DNA of 64,000 nt. It comes from Paraconiothyrium sp. Pb-2020 (Eukaryota > Ascomycota > Dothideomycetes > Pleosporales > Didymosphaeriaceae). The stretch is from positions 4,340,001-4,404,000 of the forward strand of contig JAJUBI010000005.1 of the NCBI GenBank assembly GCA_022419385.1, read 5' to 3'. Below are positions 32,446 through 44,371 of this stretch, one piece after another. Position numbers and translations under genes: made by a program. Each line of letters opens with the position of its first letter. Positions within the stretch are counted from its first letter, which is position 1. Below the pieces are notes generated by a model. It was not told the DNA's origin and did not search any database. It was given only the letters and a program-made list of their open reading frames with translations.

Positions 32446-34143
32446 TCCTGCTAACATCAGCCTGCCCGTTCGCCTCGACCGCTCGCAGGTATACCACATC
32501 CAATGCAGTGCTCCGCCGCACTCAAATAAGCCCAACAGAAGCATCGACGACCTTGAGCCCGTGTTCATGCAAGATCAATGCTCTCCAGATCCTGAGCTCT
32601 ATGGAATACCCGACAAGGACATGTAATCGCATGTGGGATCGTAGAACATTGACAAGCGCCATGTACAGATAGGAGCGCCGCATCCTACCCGCCTGATCCT
32701 TCCGGCGCGGCCGTCGCGGGCCGTAACGTTAACGAAGTGGTGGCTGGATCGTACCGCGCTGAGCAGCAGGGCGCCAGGTTGCTAGCTCAACAGGGCGCCG
32801 GATCGTGAGCTAAGCAGCTCCTCCGCCTGGCTGCTGACCATTTCCGGTGCGACATGATATCATACCAACACGATGGCTGACGTGGGGTCTTAATTAGAGT
32901 GATGAATGCTCCAAGGTTACTGTGATATGATCGAGGTCATCGTCCAAGTGTAGGCTGAGTGACATTGCAGTCACAAATCGAGTATACCCGGCGGTATTAG
33001 TGGATCAGTAACCTTAATTTCCACACCGATGATGGAAAATCTTTTTTCAACTACAGTCGAGGACTCACCGACGCCTGGTCTGCATGGGCCAGATAATGCC
33101 CACGTCATAGCTAATATAGGCGTATCCTCACATGGCGAAGGCCGGGATCGAAGACGCTTCCCCTAGCGTGAGATGAGGCAGCTGCAGCAGGAACCATGAA
33201 TCTTCGAGCTCTCGAAGTGAGATGTTGTAGCAGCCCCAATTCTATCTTCCTAACTACAAGGGGGCTGTGTAAGAGTCTCACCGCTGCGCCGAGGGCGTCT
33301 TGTGGAATCGTCCACGGCGAGCCTGGTACCCGGAGAGAGTTTCTTGGAGGCCGCCCCGAAGTGCGCCTACCCTGAAGCATCCATTCCGCTTTACCCAAAC
33401 CCTCATGGCTCGCATGATCACAACGTTTAAATTGACGTAGATTGTGCGTCTCCTGTGGCACACTGACTTCCACGTCGAGCCCGCGTCGTCTTCTAATGCG
33501 TTATCGTTGTCGAGGGCGCACCAGATCAGCATGAAGTCAGGCAGGGTAAGTCAAGACCCAGTATGAGGGGAGGGGAAGGGGATACGAGGTAGCCAGGCCT
33601 TACGGTTACAAAAGCAAACCGGAAAAAAATGACGAGGAACAGAACCGACAGTATAGTAAGGTTGGTAGTAATTCTGGTAAGTCCTCCCCTCCATGACCCA
33701 TGGCCTGAACGAACCAGAAGTTCAGTCTTGACTAATGTCAACAAGCTGGCAAGACGCATTTACCTGCATAGCGTAAGGTTCCTTCCCAAGCAATTGCTCT
33801 CGCACGATCACTTGGTACAATCCAGAATGTGGCAACCGACTGGGCGGCGACGAGCGCACCTGCGGTAGCTCGTCGAGAGCAGCCATGTGTTCGGCTACGG
33901 CCGAACCCATGTACGTCTATCCCAACACCCAATTTCGCAGTCAAAGGATCTTGTGCAACGATACAAATTCTTCAGGCTCTAACAGTCCTGCGATCGATAC
34001 AACGCAGTTTGGTAGCACCAATATCCCCTCTCCAGTGCCTGTCGTTGTCTTCGAAGCTGTCTAAATCGTTACCAAGCCATATTTAACGATGGCCGTTCTC
34101 ATCGGACATGCGTTGCCCTCAAGGCGGAGCATCCCACATTTCA
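32446..34143. other. Gene-poor stretch
   Basis: Short ORFs only; a GC-rich patch at about 32695-32830 contains repeated gggcgcc(a/g)g words. No gene called. The right end is the presumed promoter of copy D. Confidence 0.35.
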
Positions 34144-34776
34144 ATGTCTCAGCAAAGGCGTACTCAAGGGTCGTCAACTCGAGCAGAAGAGAGTTCGTCT
34201 GGTCCGATGCTCATGACGTTCTACACTGACCTAAATTGGCCCAGCTCTCCTAGGCCACGACGGTCACGACGATCACGCGTTAGCACAGAGATTGCACGAC
34301 TGTAACGCTAGCGCAGTCTCTTCTATAGAGAGGAGTTTGAACAAGCTGAGGCATATTAAAGGCTATGTACGAGCAGAGGGTACGTTGCCGATAGCTTCCG
34401 GCTTGCACATCTAAGCTAACGGATGTTTTAAGCTACCGCAACGAAGGCTTGCGAGACAATACACACATCAGAAATCGAACAAGAAGCGGCAGCTAATTCC
34501 GCAACCTCATCGCACGTATCGAGTGCCATCGTCGCATTCGAACCTCGCGAGGCATGTCAGACTTCTATCGCCCAATACGAGATGTTATCCAGGCGCCCTG
34601 GAGACTTGCATCGACCCCCACTTCAACCCGACCCGTCTGTCGACGAGGCGCTTGACTTCGAAAGCGACGACGCATTGGAATTTTTATACATTTTGTATGG
34701 CGATGAGTTGCCCGAGTTGAGACGACTAGATACCGCGATCGAGCGCGAGGGCTTCAATGATAACATACATATTTGA
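34144..34776 (+). CDS. Small three-exon family, copy D, 175 aa
   Basis: Exons 34144-34192, 34245-34379 and 34433-34776; introns of 52 and 53 nt, both phase 1, the second with donor gtacgt as in copy A. Exon 1 is again 49 nt and starts MSQQ; exon 2 begins TLLGHDGHDDHALAQRL, aligned with KLL of copies B and C. Exon 3 begins TATKACETIHTS (compare TTLQACEATPP in B), holds REACQTSIAQ at the Cys-motif position, then DFESDDALEFLYI and LPELRRLDTAIERE. Exons 1-2 have diverged but remain open, which argues that the frame has been maintained. No signal peptide; function unknown. Confidence 0.6.
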
Positions 34777-35923
34777 GTTTTATGGTACATTTGGTATACT
34801 GTATGGTATCAGGCCGTGCAATGTAGGAAGGGATATCTGAAGGCCTTCCAGGCACGCCAAAACCCAGATTACCCACCAGGACACGTTGCTCAAGAGCTGA
34901 TAGTCCATTATCATGCAAATAGACTCAGCCAGCCGTCAACAACGGCCCGAATATGCCCCCGATCCGTTTTCCACAATCCACAAGTCATACCTTCACGATT
35001 CCATAGCCTAGGAGGCCAGTGTTACCCAAACTCCGCAACCTCTGATCGTTGCCCTTAGTGATTTAAGGGTGATCTTGTCGTCTAGTATCCGTTCGTGGGG
35101 CAACTTTCGAAGGAAATGACCGGCATGCACCCCGCAAAATTCCAATTCCACGTCCTTTGCTTCTTTGCATGCAATGGTATACAGCTCCTCTCCGGTAATT
35201 GTCTTTGTTAGCATCGAACCGCTACTTTACGGCCTTCCACACAACCTCGAGCTCATCGCAGATCTCTAGCCTTTGACGCCTTGTCTCCGAGCACACAGGG
35301 CGACCGAAGTCCACATCTTCATATTCGGTGCTGACATTCCTAAGCTACGAGTTCCGGTCCTACATACACGAAGAAGGTTGCGTTGGCTTCGATGACTCGA
35401 TCGGATGGTTCCCAGGACACGGCTGCAACGTGTTCAAATCGCGGCGCACAATTTGCTTATGCTAAAGAGTGCGCACATGTGTCCCAGGGGAAGTCAGTAG
35501 GCGTTGGATAATTAGGCCGAAGATCGACCCAAAGACAAGTGGCGACATGGAGAAACGCGACTCGTTCGATAACACTAGACTCATCATCACAGTCGGGTGG
35601 TGTGTATGTTCTGTTTCCTGGTAAACGGCGACCTCAGACCATGCGCAAGGGAGAGAGACTGACAACATCAATCTTCACTGATCAAGATGAACATCCACAA
35701 TCTATGACGTCGGATACTTGGTGATAGACACCTTATGTGCTCAAGGGCATTACCAGAAAACCTTGTGTACACCGACATAGCACTAAAACATTGAAGAGAA
35801 ATATCAATTCATTACAAAAAGCTTAAGTCTAGAATGAACGAAAATGACATAGAAATACTTAAGACATCCTTCCGCTGCCGGCATCACTCAACCATCAGTT
35901 GAGAGTATCAGCAAACCAACCCA
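34777..35923. other. Spacer at right end of repeat-rich tract
   Basis: No supported gene. Confidence 0.3.
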
Positions 35924-37315
35924 TCATACCAATATGACGCGCTTTCCCGTCGATCTCTTAGCGACAAGTTTGGCCTTGCGCCGCTCAAGCATTCCACCTC
36001 GTTTGACGTAACCCGCGGAGGCCATTCCATAAGGCTCTTCTGCCTCTTCGTAGTCCGAGGATGGATCAGGTCCCTGAGGTTGAGTGGGCGTGGCCGTGTC
36101 GTATTCATCGCTATTGGTCGGTGAGGGCGTGTGAGTCGCACGACTTGCATCAGAAGAGACCGTGTGGGTAGGATACTGGCTGCCGGGCCCAGAGGATGTT
36201 TTACTCACCGGGTGACCAGAGTAAGATCTCGAGGGTACCATGGGAGTGGAGTATGTATCCTTGGTAGCAGAGTATTGCAAATATCCCGTAGGTGTAGAAG
36301 AGGAAGTCATTCGGCTATAGTAACATGTGTATGCTTGGTTCGACTTCGTGATGGTGACGGTCGCCTTGCTGTGGTGGTAGACACCAGGCTGATATAGCGT
36401 CGTGGTAGGGTAGGTGCACTCCTTCGGGTGATCGTACTTCGTGATAGTCGGGGCAGCGATAGTATAGTGCCCAGGCTCGCTCGCATAGATGGTAGTTGTT
36501 TTGATGATCAGCTTCGATTTTGCACCTTCCGTGGTGTAAGCGCCGTATTGCGCGGTGATGGTGCACGGCTCACTGACCGAGGTAGTGACACCGCCATATG
36601 TTACCGTCGAGCCGACAGAAGCAGTATAAGTAGCCTCCATGGGAAGGGTTGTGGTATGATAAAGAGTGGCATCGTAGGCAGGAATCGTGTAGGTGCCTGG
36701 CGTCTGGTAGATCGTTGCTCTTGGTGTAGGCGGACCGTAGGTGTAGGTCGTATTGTAGGTGGACCACTTGCCGTGTTTGTACTCCTTCACGTGAACAGGC
36801 TGATACTCGATTCCAGCACCGCCATGGCATTTACGGTCACATAGACCAGATCCTGGGTAGCTGCTCAAGGCTTGAGGCCCGAGGTCGCGATACTCAGCTT
36901 CCCCAATCATTTCGTATAGTTCTTCCCAAATCCTCGTCTGGTAGGCCGCGGATATTGTCTCGTTGTGATGTGTACCGGTCGGGGTTGTATAAGCCACTAT
37001 CGTACTTGTGGTTGTATGGGTAATTTCTGTGCTGGAGTAGCGGATTGTGACGGGCTGCTCAGTCTTGGTGACGGTGCATTGCCTCCCGTTTGCATCGGTA
37101 ATAATTGTCGATACCCAAAGGTATTGGCCATAAGTGGACGCGTATGAGACATAGGAGGGGAAAGGCTGATACTGTGCAGTCACCGTGATTGGAGCATGCG
37201 AACCACTAGGTGTAATCGTCGTGTAGCCAATATGGGAGTTTGACGGAGTGCCAGGTTGTCTGTATCCGTGGCTGGTGACAGCACCAACAAGAAGCAGGAG
37301 GAAAGAAGACCACAT
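35924..37315 (-). CDS. Secreted Thr/Tyr/Ser-rich cell-wall-type protein, 463 aa
   Basis: The ATG at 37315 is chosen because it starts a signal peptide, MWSSFLLLLVGAVTSHG, although the frame is open 79 codons further up. The body has loose repeats such as PGTYTIPAYDATLYHTTT, EPGHYTIAAPTITKY and QPGVYHHSKATVTITK, the G-x-Y-T-x-P-A style seen in fungal wall and adhesin-like proteins. A Cys-bearing insert GSGLCDRKCHGGAG lies near residue 155. The C-terminus is a Ser/Thr/Pro stretch, an acidic patch and a basic end with possible dibasic sites (VKRGGM, AKRSTGKR). No GPI signal is visible. Likely extracellular or wall-bound; not assigned to a named family. Confidence 0.7.
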   Translation of the reverse strand: MWSSFLLLLVGAVTSHGYRQPGTPSNSHIGYTTITPSGSHAPITVTAQYQPFPSYVSYASTYGQYLWVSTIITDANGRQCTVTKTEQPVTIRYSSTEITHTTTSTIVAYTTPTGTHHNETISAAYQTRIWEELYEMIGEAEYRDLGPQALSSYPGSGLCDRKCHGGAGIEYQPVHVKEYKHGKWSTYNTTYTYGPPTPRATIYQTPGTYTIPAYDATLYHTTTLPMEATYTASVGSTVTYGGVTTSVSEPCTITAQYGAYTTEGAKSKLIIKTTTIYASEPGHYTIAAPTITKYDHPKECTYPTTTLYQPGVYHHSKATVTITKSNQAYTCYYSRMTSSSTPTGYLQYSATKDTYSTPMVPSRSYSGHPVSKTSSGPGSQYPTHTVSSDASRATHTPSPTNSDEYDTATPTQPQGPDPSSDYEEAEEPYGMASAGYVKRGGMLERRKAKLVAKRSTGKRVILV

Positions 37316-38329
37316 GACGAAGCTCACAACACAAGTCAAGTGTAATAGATGGAGGGCTGAACGAGCGACTTGGGTGAGGGCTAAAACAACTCGTAACTGG
37401 AACAACTGAAAGGAAGGGACAAACGAAGAGTGCGCCAGCCGCCAGACTGGCCAAGGTATTATACAAAACCCAACTTGCGAAATAACTCGCCTGGATATAT
37501 ATGAATCACACTTGGATAACGAGGCTGTTCCCCATACAGGTATATTCTGCAAAAAAGATCAAGTGGCGTTCGCCAGCGCGCCACCTAGGTGGAGCGGATG
37601 GTGATGAACCATGCCCTGAAGCACTGCATGCCGCTCGCGCGCAGCCCTTCCAAACAAGCATACCTCCACATGGAGCTGGCCATAGATCGGGCCATGTGGG
37701 TATCTTTGATTAGCACTGACGGCTAAGTTCCACTACAAGTACATTGGTGAGCTGCTGTCGCGTGCGTGATGCCCCTTTATGGCTAAGTACGCCACAAATG
37801 AATGTGTAGCTGAAAGCCTCAGGGCTAGACTCTTCGTCGGGAAAGGGGTCATTAAGGCGCAAAAAGCAAGCCAATGTGGCCTCCGTGCTGTATAGAATTA
37901 CGTCCTAATGGGGCTATCTTCTAGGCGACATCGCTTGCTCGCCGACTAAGTTTGCCAGAGATTGTTTCACTTCAAACGACCGTAGACTTGCCGAAATGGA
38001 GCAGCATCTCTTCCGTCTGTCTTGCCTCGCAAATTAAGACGGCGTAGACTTCTTTTCATATTGGCCCTTTTCCACTGAGTCTGTTGACAGGTGCAAACGG
38101 GCTGTAATAAGCTATACTATGGCGCGCACTTGACAGAAAATCTCTACATATGTGGCTTGCACTGAGGAATCCTTAAGCTTGCGCGATGTAGTTATGGCGC
38201 GCACGTAGCCTAATCGAAAGCGCTTTCACCGATAATGAGAAAAACTGGAATGGTAGAGTATTTTACAGACTATATTATATATCACATACACCTCAGCGTC
38301 TGATGAAGTGGAAGCCACATATGCCGCTT
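37316..38329. other. Intergenic
   Basis: Promoter side of the wall protein and 3' side of the Stealth gene; no supported gene. Confidence 0.35.
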
Positions 38330-40836
38330 TCATTTTTCAAAGCTCGATGGCTCGGGCAATAACCCCTCGAACAATGTCTTCATTACTTTCCCGAGCTCTT
38401 CGAGCTCGAGCTCATCCTGTGTCACAACGTCATCGTTGAGGCATATTTGGCCCGCTTTCTTGTTATGCTTGAGGTACGGCTTGAGCAGCGTATGACGAGC
38501 TTGCTCGGCGTCAGTGACCATATAGAAGTAAGCGTCTGGGGTAACGACTGTGTAATGGAACTTCATTAGAGCCTTCACAACGATAGCACGCTGCTGAGGC
38601 TTCTTGACCGGATGAGGTAGTAAGGTGCCCAAGCCAGAGCGCCTTCTGTTCAAAATGAGCTTCAGAAGACAATCACCGCATCGTGGTGATTCGCGTGCCA
38701 CTCTGTCAAATATTGCAGCGGAAGAGAAAACAGGATTGCGAGCCACAGCGTCGCTTGTGGGGATCGAAAAACCTGGACCTAGGCAGTCCTCGGTGTCGAA
38801 GGCATCGCAATCGAGACCTTTGATCATGATCGGTCCATCGAGCGACGTCCAGAGGACATCCGTGTTAACTTTCGGTCGCTCAAGTCCAGCTTCCTCGTGA
38901 TGCTCAGCAACACGGTAATATATCCTGCGGCGGTACTGCTCAGGGTTCTCGTTGCCCATCCCTTCAGCAAGTTCAACTAGAATCTTCCTTCGCTCCTTCC
39001 AGTCAAGATACCCATCATCGTTTTGATCGCTTCTCAGCATGATATAACTCCAAAGAAGCGCTTCTCTATGACGTTCCATGGTGTAGTGGAACATGACATA
39101 CCAAGAATAGAGCTGGAAGCCAGTCTCACCTCGAAAACGTTGGATGGCACTGCGAAGTGCCGGTCGAGGGAAAGTGGTGATTGCTTCCCGAGCAACGCTT
39201 CGCGACAAGGAATGGCCGAAGTGTACCTGCCCTTTACGCTTGCGCGCGCCAAAGCGCCGGTTAAGAAGCCAAGAGGTATATATGAGGAATGGCTTTTCAC
39301 CAAATCGCTCTGCGTCTGCGTCGGTAGGAGGCTTCAATGTGTTGTATGCGTTATCCTTGAACCCCAATGTTGGTCCAAAGAGGGGCGAATAAAGATCTGC
39401 CGCAGCATGAGGTTTGCCGAGGATCATGTCGTCGGAAAGGGCGAATAGCTTGAGGTTGTCAGTAACTGTCTCATGCCTTTGAAGAGGGAGCTGCTCACCC
39501 TGTCTGTTTCTGATTTGGTGTTGTAGAGTTGGTTCTCGATCGTGAGGGAGTCGAAAGAAGGTAAGCACTTCCTCTCTTCCGGCCCAAAGAACTCCTCTTG
39601 GGAGAGTACTTGGACCTTGTCTAAGCCTTCTTTGAGCCACTGAGGCCATTGTTTTCCCATCACTTCGAATTGATCATCTTCAGGACGTCTCTGAAATGCA
39701 TTGACTAGAATCTGAATGCGATTGGTGAAAGTACCAGCATACTTCTCAATGCTTCGAACAGAATACCGGAGTTCGTCCCACTCGCGATAGCGGTTAGTTC
39801 CATGGGATGCCATCCAAACGCCATCGGGATCGTTCAGGGAAGAATTAAGTTCGTAAGGCCGCATCGTTGATTGAAGTTCCGGTTGTGATCCATTCACCCC
39901 TGTCTGCCTTAGCAAGCCTACTGATCGAGATAAGATCATGTACGTACAGTTATAGACAAAATCTATCATTGGCTCCTCGAGTTTGGGACCTGTGTATCGA
40001 GCCTTTCCGATCCACTCATCCTCCCAGCCATAAAGAGTGACATCCTGCACGGATTGCTCAAATGTAACATGAAGTAGATCGGGGAGATTGTCTGCCTTTT
40101 CCTTGACAGTAACACACTCTTCCCACTCAGGGAAAGCGTATCTCTCGGACCAAGAATACATCTTCTCAAATAACGCGATTGGAAGTTGTTTGTCTGCAGC
40201 CAGTAAGTCCACCGCAGTATTGAATGAACCTGGCGAATCCTGTATGATGAATTTTTCGGTCGGCTGTTCCGGAGCCATGCCCTTATGCCTCTCGTTCGCT
40301 TCTGTCTGATCGACACCGCCGGGAGTGGGAGACTCATCCTCGTTCGGGCGTTCAGGATGGTCGTCCACCTGACTAAGTTTTGCAGCGTGCTCTACAATTT
40401 CATCAGTATGCCCGCGTATAGTAGTAATATCATCAATATTGTGTTCGTCCAGACTCTCGCCCTCTTGAGTAAAATCTAGCAATTGTCGGTCTTCTCGAAG
40501 AGGTGAATTAGAAGACCCCACCATCTCGAAACGGAGAGAATCTCCCGAATGCAACGCGTTGCTGGCTGGCGGTGTGAAGGTATCGTCTGATAACTCAGGG
40601 TGCTCCTTCTGATCATTTGTGGTCAGCTGCAGGGCAACATGCGGCGCTTTTGTCATGCTCCTGTCTTCCGTATATCGTAACACACCGTGTCGGACGTATC
40701 GTTCATCCGCAGTTCCATGTGATGGTATCGAGAGAAAATGCAATAAGGCAACTGTTGAAATAGCAACGAGTAGGACAAGATAGTATTGTGGTCTGGGAAA
40801 TCTTCGCTTGCGAAAACACGAGCGATAACGGAGCAT
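38330..40836 (-). CDS. Stealth-type sugar phosphotransferase with EF-hand, two exons, 818 aa
   Basis: Exons 40836-39499 and 39448-38330; the 50-nt phase-0 intron (gtgagc...cctcaag) joins NTKSETDR to LFALSDDMILGKP. Residues about 22-40 form a type II membrane anchor (YYLVLLVAISTVALLHFL), so the enzyme is probably in the Golgi lumen. Residues 353-460 contain the Stealth core: DELRYSVRSIEKYAGTF, LPSFDSLTIENQL and LSDDM. Family members transfer sugar-1-phosphates (bacterial capsule enzymes, animal GlcNAc-1-phosphotransferase). A canonical EF-hand loop, DQNDDGYLDWKE, lies at 587-598, and the animal enzyme also has an EF-hand, so a shared architecture is possible. Upstream residues 60-250 are poorly conserved and acidic. 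It neighbours two other glycosyltransferase genes. Confidence 0.85.
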
Positions 40837-41657
40837 CGCGAAAGAAGGACTAGTTGAGACCAGGAAGAATGGCGACTGATTATGGCAGAGAAGATGCAAC
40901 AACGATAAGAGTGGTGAGCATTTCGCATGTGTGCAACCTCGTTCGTTTGTGCTCTGAAAGCTTATAGTTGCGTAGATGAGGACAGCTCGATTGGTGAGTG
41001 CAGCTGGCCCCTCGACAGCGGTGTCGGCGATGCGAAAAGCCCTAGGAGCGCCATTTTCCAAGGATGAAAGCAACCGTTATCTTTCCCTGTTCGACAGAGG
41101 CATACATGGGCAGTGAGGTCGGTCATGAAGACCCGTATCCCTGTCGGTTCTGATCTGGCTGCATACGACTCGTTCGTGTTGACGTTAGCGCGACCAGAAA
41201 AGCTTAGTGCAATCCTGGCGTCTGGACAATTGACCGAAACCTCCTGTCTCATGCGCATCACATCTCGCCTGAACTGGCATCATACGGTCAAAAATGTGCC
41301 ATGAGAGAGCAGCGATCATGCATCACATCGATCAGCCCCCGTGTGCTTGATCACGGCCCTGCGGCTGAACGGACCAGAGCAGACCAGATGTACATGATAG
41401 GTATAGTGTGAATAGATTCATTTCAAGAGCTTCTGCTTTTTCTTTAGTTGTCTAAAGTGTGCCTCTTCAGCTTTCGATAAGCCAACAATGGCATGTATGC
41501 ACATGCATAGTTCGGTCATCATCAACGGACCCATTCGGCTCTATTGCTGGCTCTACCCTCGATTCAGACGCTCATCAACATTCTCAAGGGGACTTTGTCC
41601 ACCCTTTCCCATTATTTATCATAACTGTTTGATTATATCACAATCGGAAGCAACAAG
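40837..41657. other. Divergent promoter region, Stealth / GT34
   Basis: The two genes are transcribed away from each other across this 0.8 kb, so a shared bidirectional promoter is possible. No gene inside. Confidence 0.4.
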
Positions 41658-42824
41658 ATGAGTCCAATCTTGCCGACCCGCCGACCCAATGCCATCCGAG
41701 GCAGACAGAACCGTCTCAGCACTGCACGTATCTTGAGATATTGCATTCTCGCACTCCTTGGATTGCTGCTATATGGTATGCATGAACAGTGGAACGTCTT
41801 CACGAATGTATTCAGAAGCGTATCAAATGCACTCAACAGCCAACCCAGTGAGGCTCAGGGTCGCAATAACCTGAATAGCTTCACTAATGGTATCGGTGCG
41901 GCTCCGAAGGATAATGGTAGTCAAGAGACTCCAAACTTCGTCTCCGCCTCTCCCACGACACAGTATCCAAAGTTTGGGAAATGCACCGCATCGTTCGGAG
42001 ACCCAGACCCTCCATATGAAGCCGCGATCGCCTCACACGTGCTCCACAACGAGATCTACGGCTACCCCCATTTCATCCTCCGCGAACATATGATCCGAGG
42101 TCTCTGGTCTAAGCACGGTTGGATCATGACTATTATCGGGCAAGAGCTCGCGAAGCCCGCGGAGCAGCGACTGCAATGGCTTCTTTGGCACGATCGCGAC
42201 ACTGTGCTCATGAACCCTCAGATACCACTCGACATCTTCGTACCACCAGACCCTGAGTTCTCCCATATTCATCTCCTGGTCACGAATGATCGAAATGGTT
42301 TGAACAATGGCGTATTTATGGTCCGGGTCAACCAGTGGGCGTTCAAGCTGTTCGCGAGTGCGCTGAGTATTCGAGAGTATCAGCCGGAGATCGTCCTGAA
42401 GTACACAGAGCAAAGTGGGATGGAAGAAGCTATCAAGCGAGTGAGGCTCCCCTTTTGCTCTCGATTCCGGACGGTGCTAATCATATAATAGCCGTGGTGG
42501 GCTTCGAGCGTGGCTTATGTTCCGCAACGCTGGTTCAATGGCTTTCCGCCCGATATCGAAAATGCTGGAGACAACAATCGCGCACATTCGCGAGAAGGTT
42601 CTCTTCTCATACATTTTGCATCGAATCGTGATGGGCTACGTCCCGAACGAATGGCACATTGGGGTGAGATAGCTAGAAATAGGACATCTACTTGGGAGAA
42701 GCCGGTAGACCGAACTCTATATCAAGAGGAGATTTCGGAGTTCTGGAAGAGGATGGGCAAGGGTGAATCTTACGACAAGATTAACAAGGATATCGGAGGG
42801 AGGACGTGGTCGATTTCCAAGTAG
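41658..42824 (+). CDS. GT34 (GMA12/MNN10-type) glycosyltransferase, two exons, 371 aa
   Basis: Exons 41658-42440 and 42492-42824; a 51-nt phase-0 intron (gtgagg...taatag) joins EEAIKR to PWWASSVAYVPQRWFN. A membrane anchor at residues 26-40 (LRYCILALLGLLLYG) follows a basic start, typical of Golgi type II enzymes. The DxD metal/nucleotide-sugar site is HDRD (179-181). NGLNNGVFMVR and AYVPQRWFNGFP are GT34 hallmarks. Family members add alpha-linked galactose or mannose to N-glycans or wall mannan. The donor sugar cannot be read from sequence. It sits between the Stealth and GT25 genes. Confidence 0.88.
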
Positions 42825-43029
42825 TTAGCAAGAGCAATTTAGCGCAAACCTGCACTTCGTACACTGCAAATGTTATCTTAATAGCTGACTTCCCTCACTG
42901 ATTGGTAGGCAGTACAGCTTGTTATCTAGAGAGTTGTCTTACTAAGAAGCAGTGTAAGAAATAATCGATTGCACATGAAATTGTCGAAAAGATGCACGGT
43001 ATATTGAAGTGTAAGTTCTATCTCTGATC

Positions 43030-44371
43030 TCAACTGCTTCTCTCAACCTGGTCCTTTTGTCGCTGCTCCCCCACAGTCCTCTGATACTCTACATACTCCT
43101 CTGGGCTCACGATAACCTCCCTTCCCTTCGGAAACTGGAATGTCCCCACATCTATCTCCTTCATCAAATCCGTGTCAGGATCTACTGCCGGAAGCACCCA
43201 CTCATTGCGCATCAGACGCCCAATACTCAAGCTCACCGGAAAAACAGTGAACTCGCTCTCCGGCTCAAGCCTATCTGCACTATCCTGGTATCCACCAGCT
43301 CCGCTCTGCACCTCATTCGACATCGTTCTCCGATCCGAGTCTTTGTCTTGAGGACCGATAGCGCGATACCGACCGAAGATCATAGGGTAAGAACCAAAGC
43401 AAAACGGTGAACCGTAAGGATCTTTGCGGCAGAGAGCGAGCATAGCCATATCAATGGCATTTGCATTCGGAAGAAGTGCTTGATCGTACAGCAATCGTGC
43501 TGCACCTCGCAAGCTCACACCGTAGGCGTTCGTGGCAGTGAACTTGCTCATCTCCATGATGATACGCGTGTGCTCGCCTCCAAGCTTCTCGGTACTGAGA
43601 TCCGGCTTGCGGCCCCAGGTCCTGCGGCTCTCGCCGATGACTGTGGGATCGTTCTCCGTGACCCAGTACTTTTGGAAATTGTTCGGCTTGTTGTTTGCGC
43701 CGGTGTGTCCTAGAGCGAGCAAGTCCCAATTGTCGCCGTAGGGAGACTGTAAGGGAAGTGTTGCATTCTGCAGAGCGCGGGCACCGCGAGCGAAGTCAAG
43801 CATTTGGGCACGCAAGAGAACATCCCAGTCGACGTCGTCCTCCAGAACTAGTGCCGAGTGGATGTTGTGCCGGAGCATGTGTTGATAGACGTTCAGATGT
43901 GCGCGCCAACATCCGTAGTCACCAGCAGCTTTCTCACCTTTCCAATACTACCTGTCATGAGCACGCGCCAGTATCGAATTGCTATCGGAAACTTACTGGA
44001 GGGAGAGCCTTCGTATGAATTGCACTACCATTCACACCATCCACGATGTCGATACTCAGGCCCGAAACCAACCCCATTAACATCAAATAATCCCTCTTGT
44101 CCGTTCTGTGGGGCATCGATATTGCGTATATCTTCTGAAAGCCCAAGGTCGCATTTTGAATTTGCCATATGGAATCGCTCTTCGGCTCATCGAAGTCCAG
44201 GATGGGTTTTACGCTTGTGATCGATCTTAAAGATGGGCGATCAACTTCATCGAAGGTTGGTCCGATGTGCATTGTTTTAACGGAGCTTCTACGAAAGCTC
44301 AGGTGTACGGTGAAGCAAGAGAGAAGAGTTATACAGACAACCGCAATCTGAAGAAACGATCTCGGAAGCAT
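43030..44371 (-). CDS. GT25-type glycosyltransferase, two exons, 430 aa
   Basis: Exons 44371-43997 and 43947-43030; a 49-nt phase-0 intron joins KALPP to YWKGEKAAGDYGCWRAHLN. The second exon starts after ggtag; the earlier cag acceptor four bases upstream would lead to a stop. A signal anchor lies at residues 4-25 (RSFLQIAVVCITLLSCFTV). IYAISMPHRTDKR near residue 80 is the GT25 opening motif, GDYGCWRAH the second, and LVLEDDVDWD (161-167) the acidic metal site. GT25 includes bacterial LPS galactosyltransferases and animal collagen galactosyltransferases. The acceptor in this fungus is unknown. The tail is long and charged. Confidence 0.85.
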
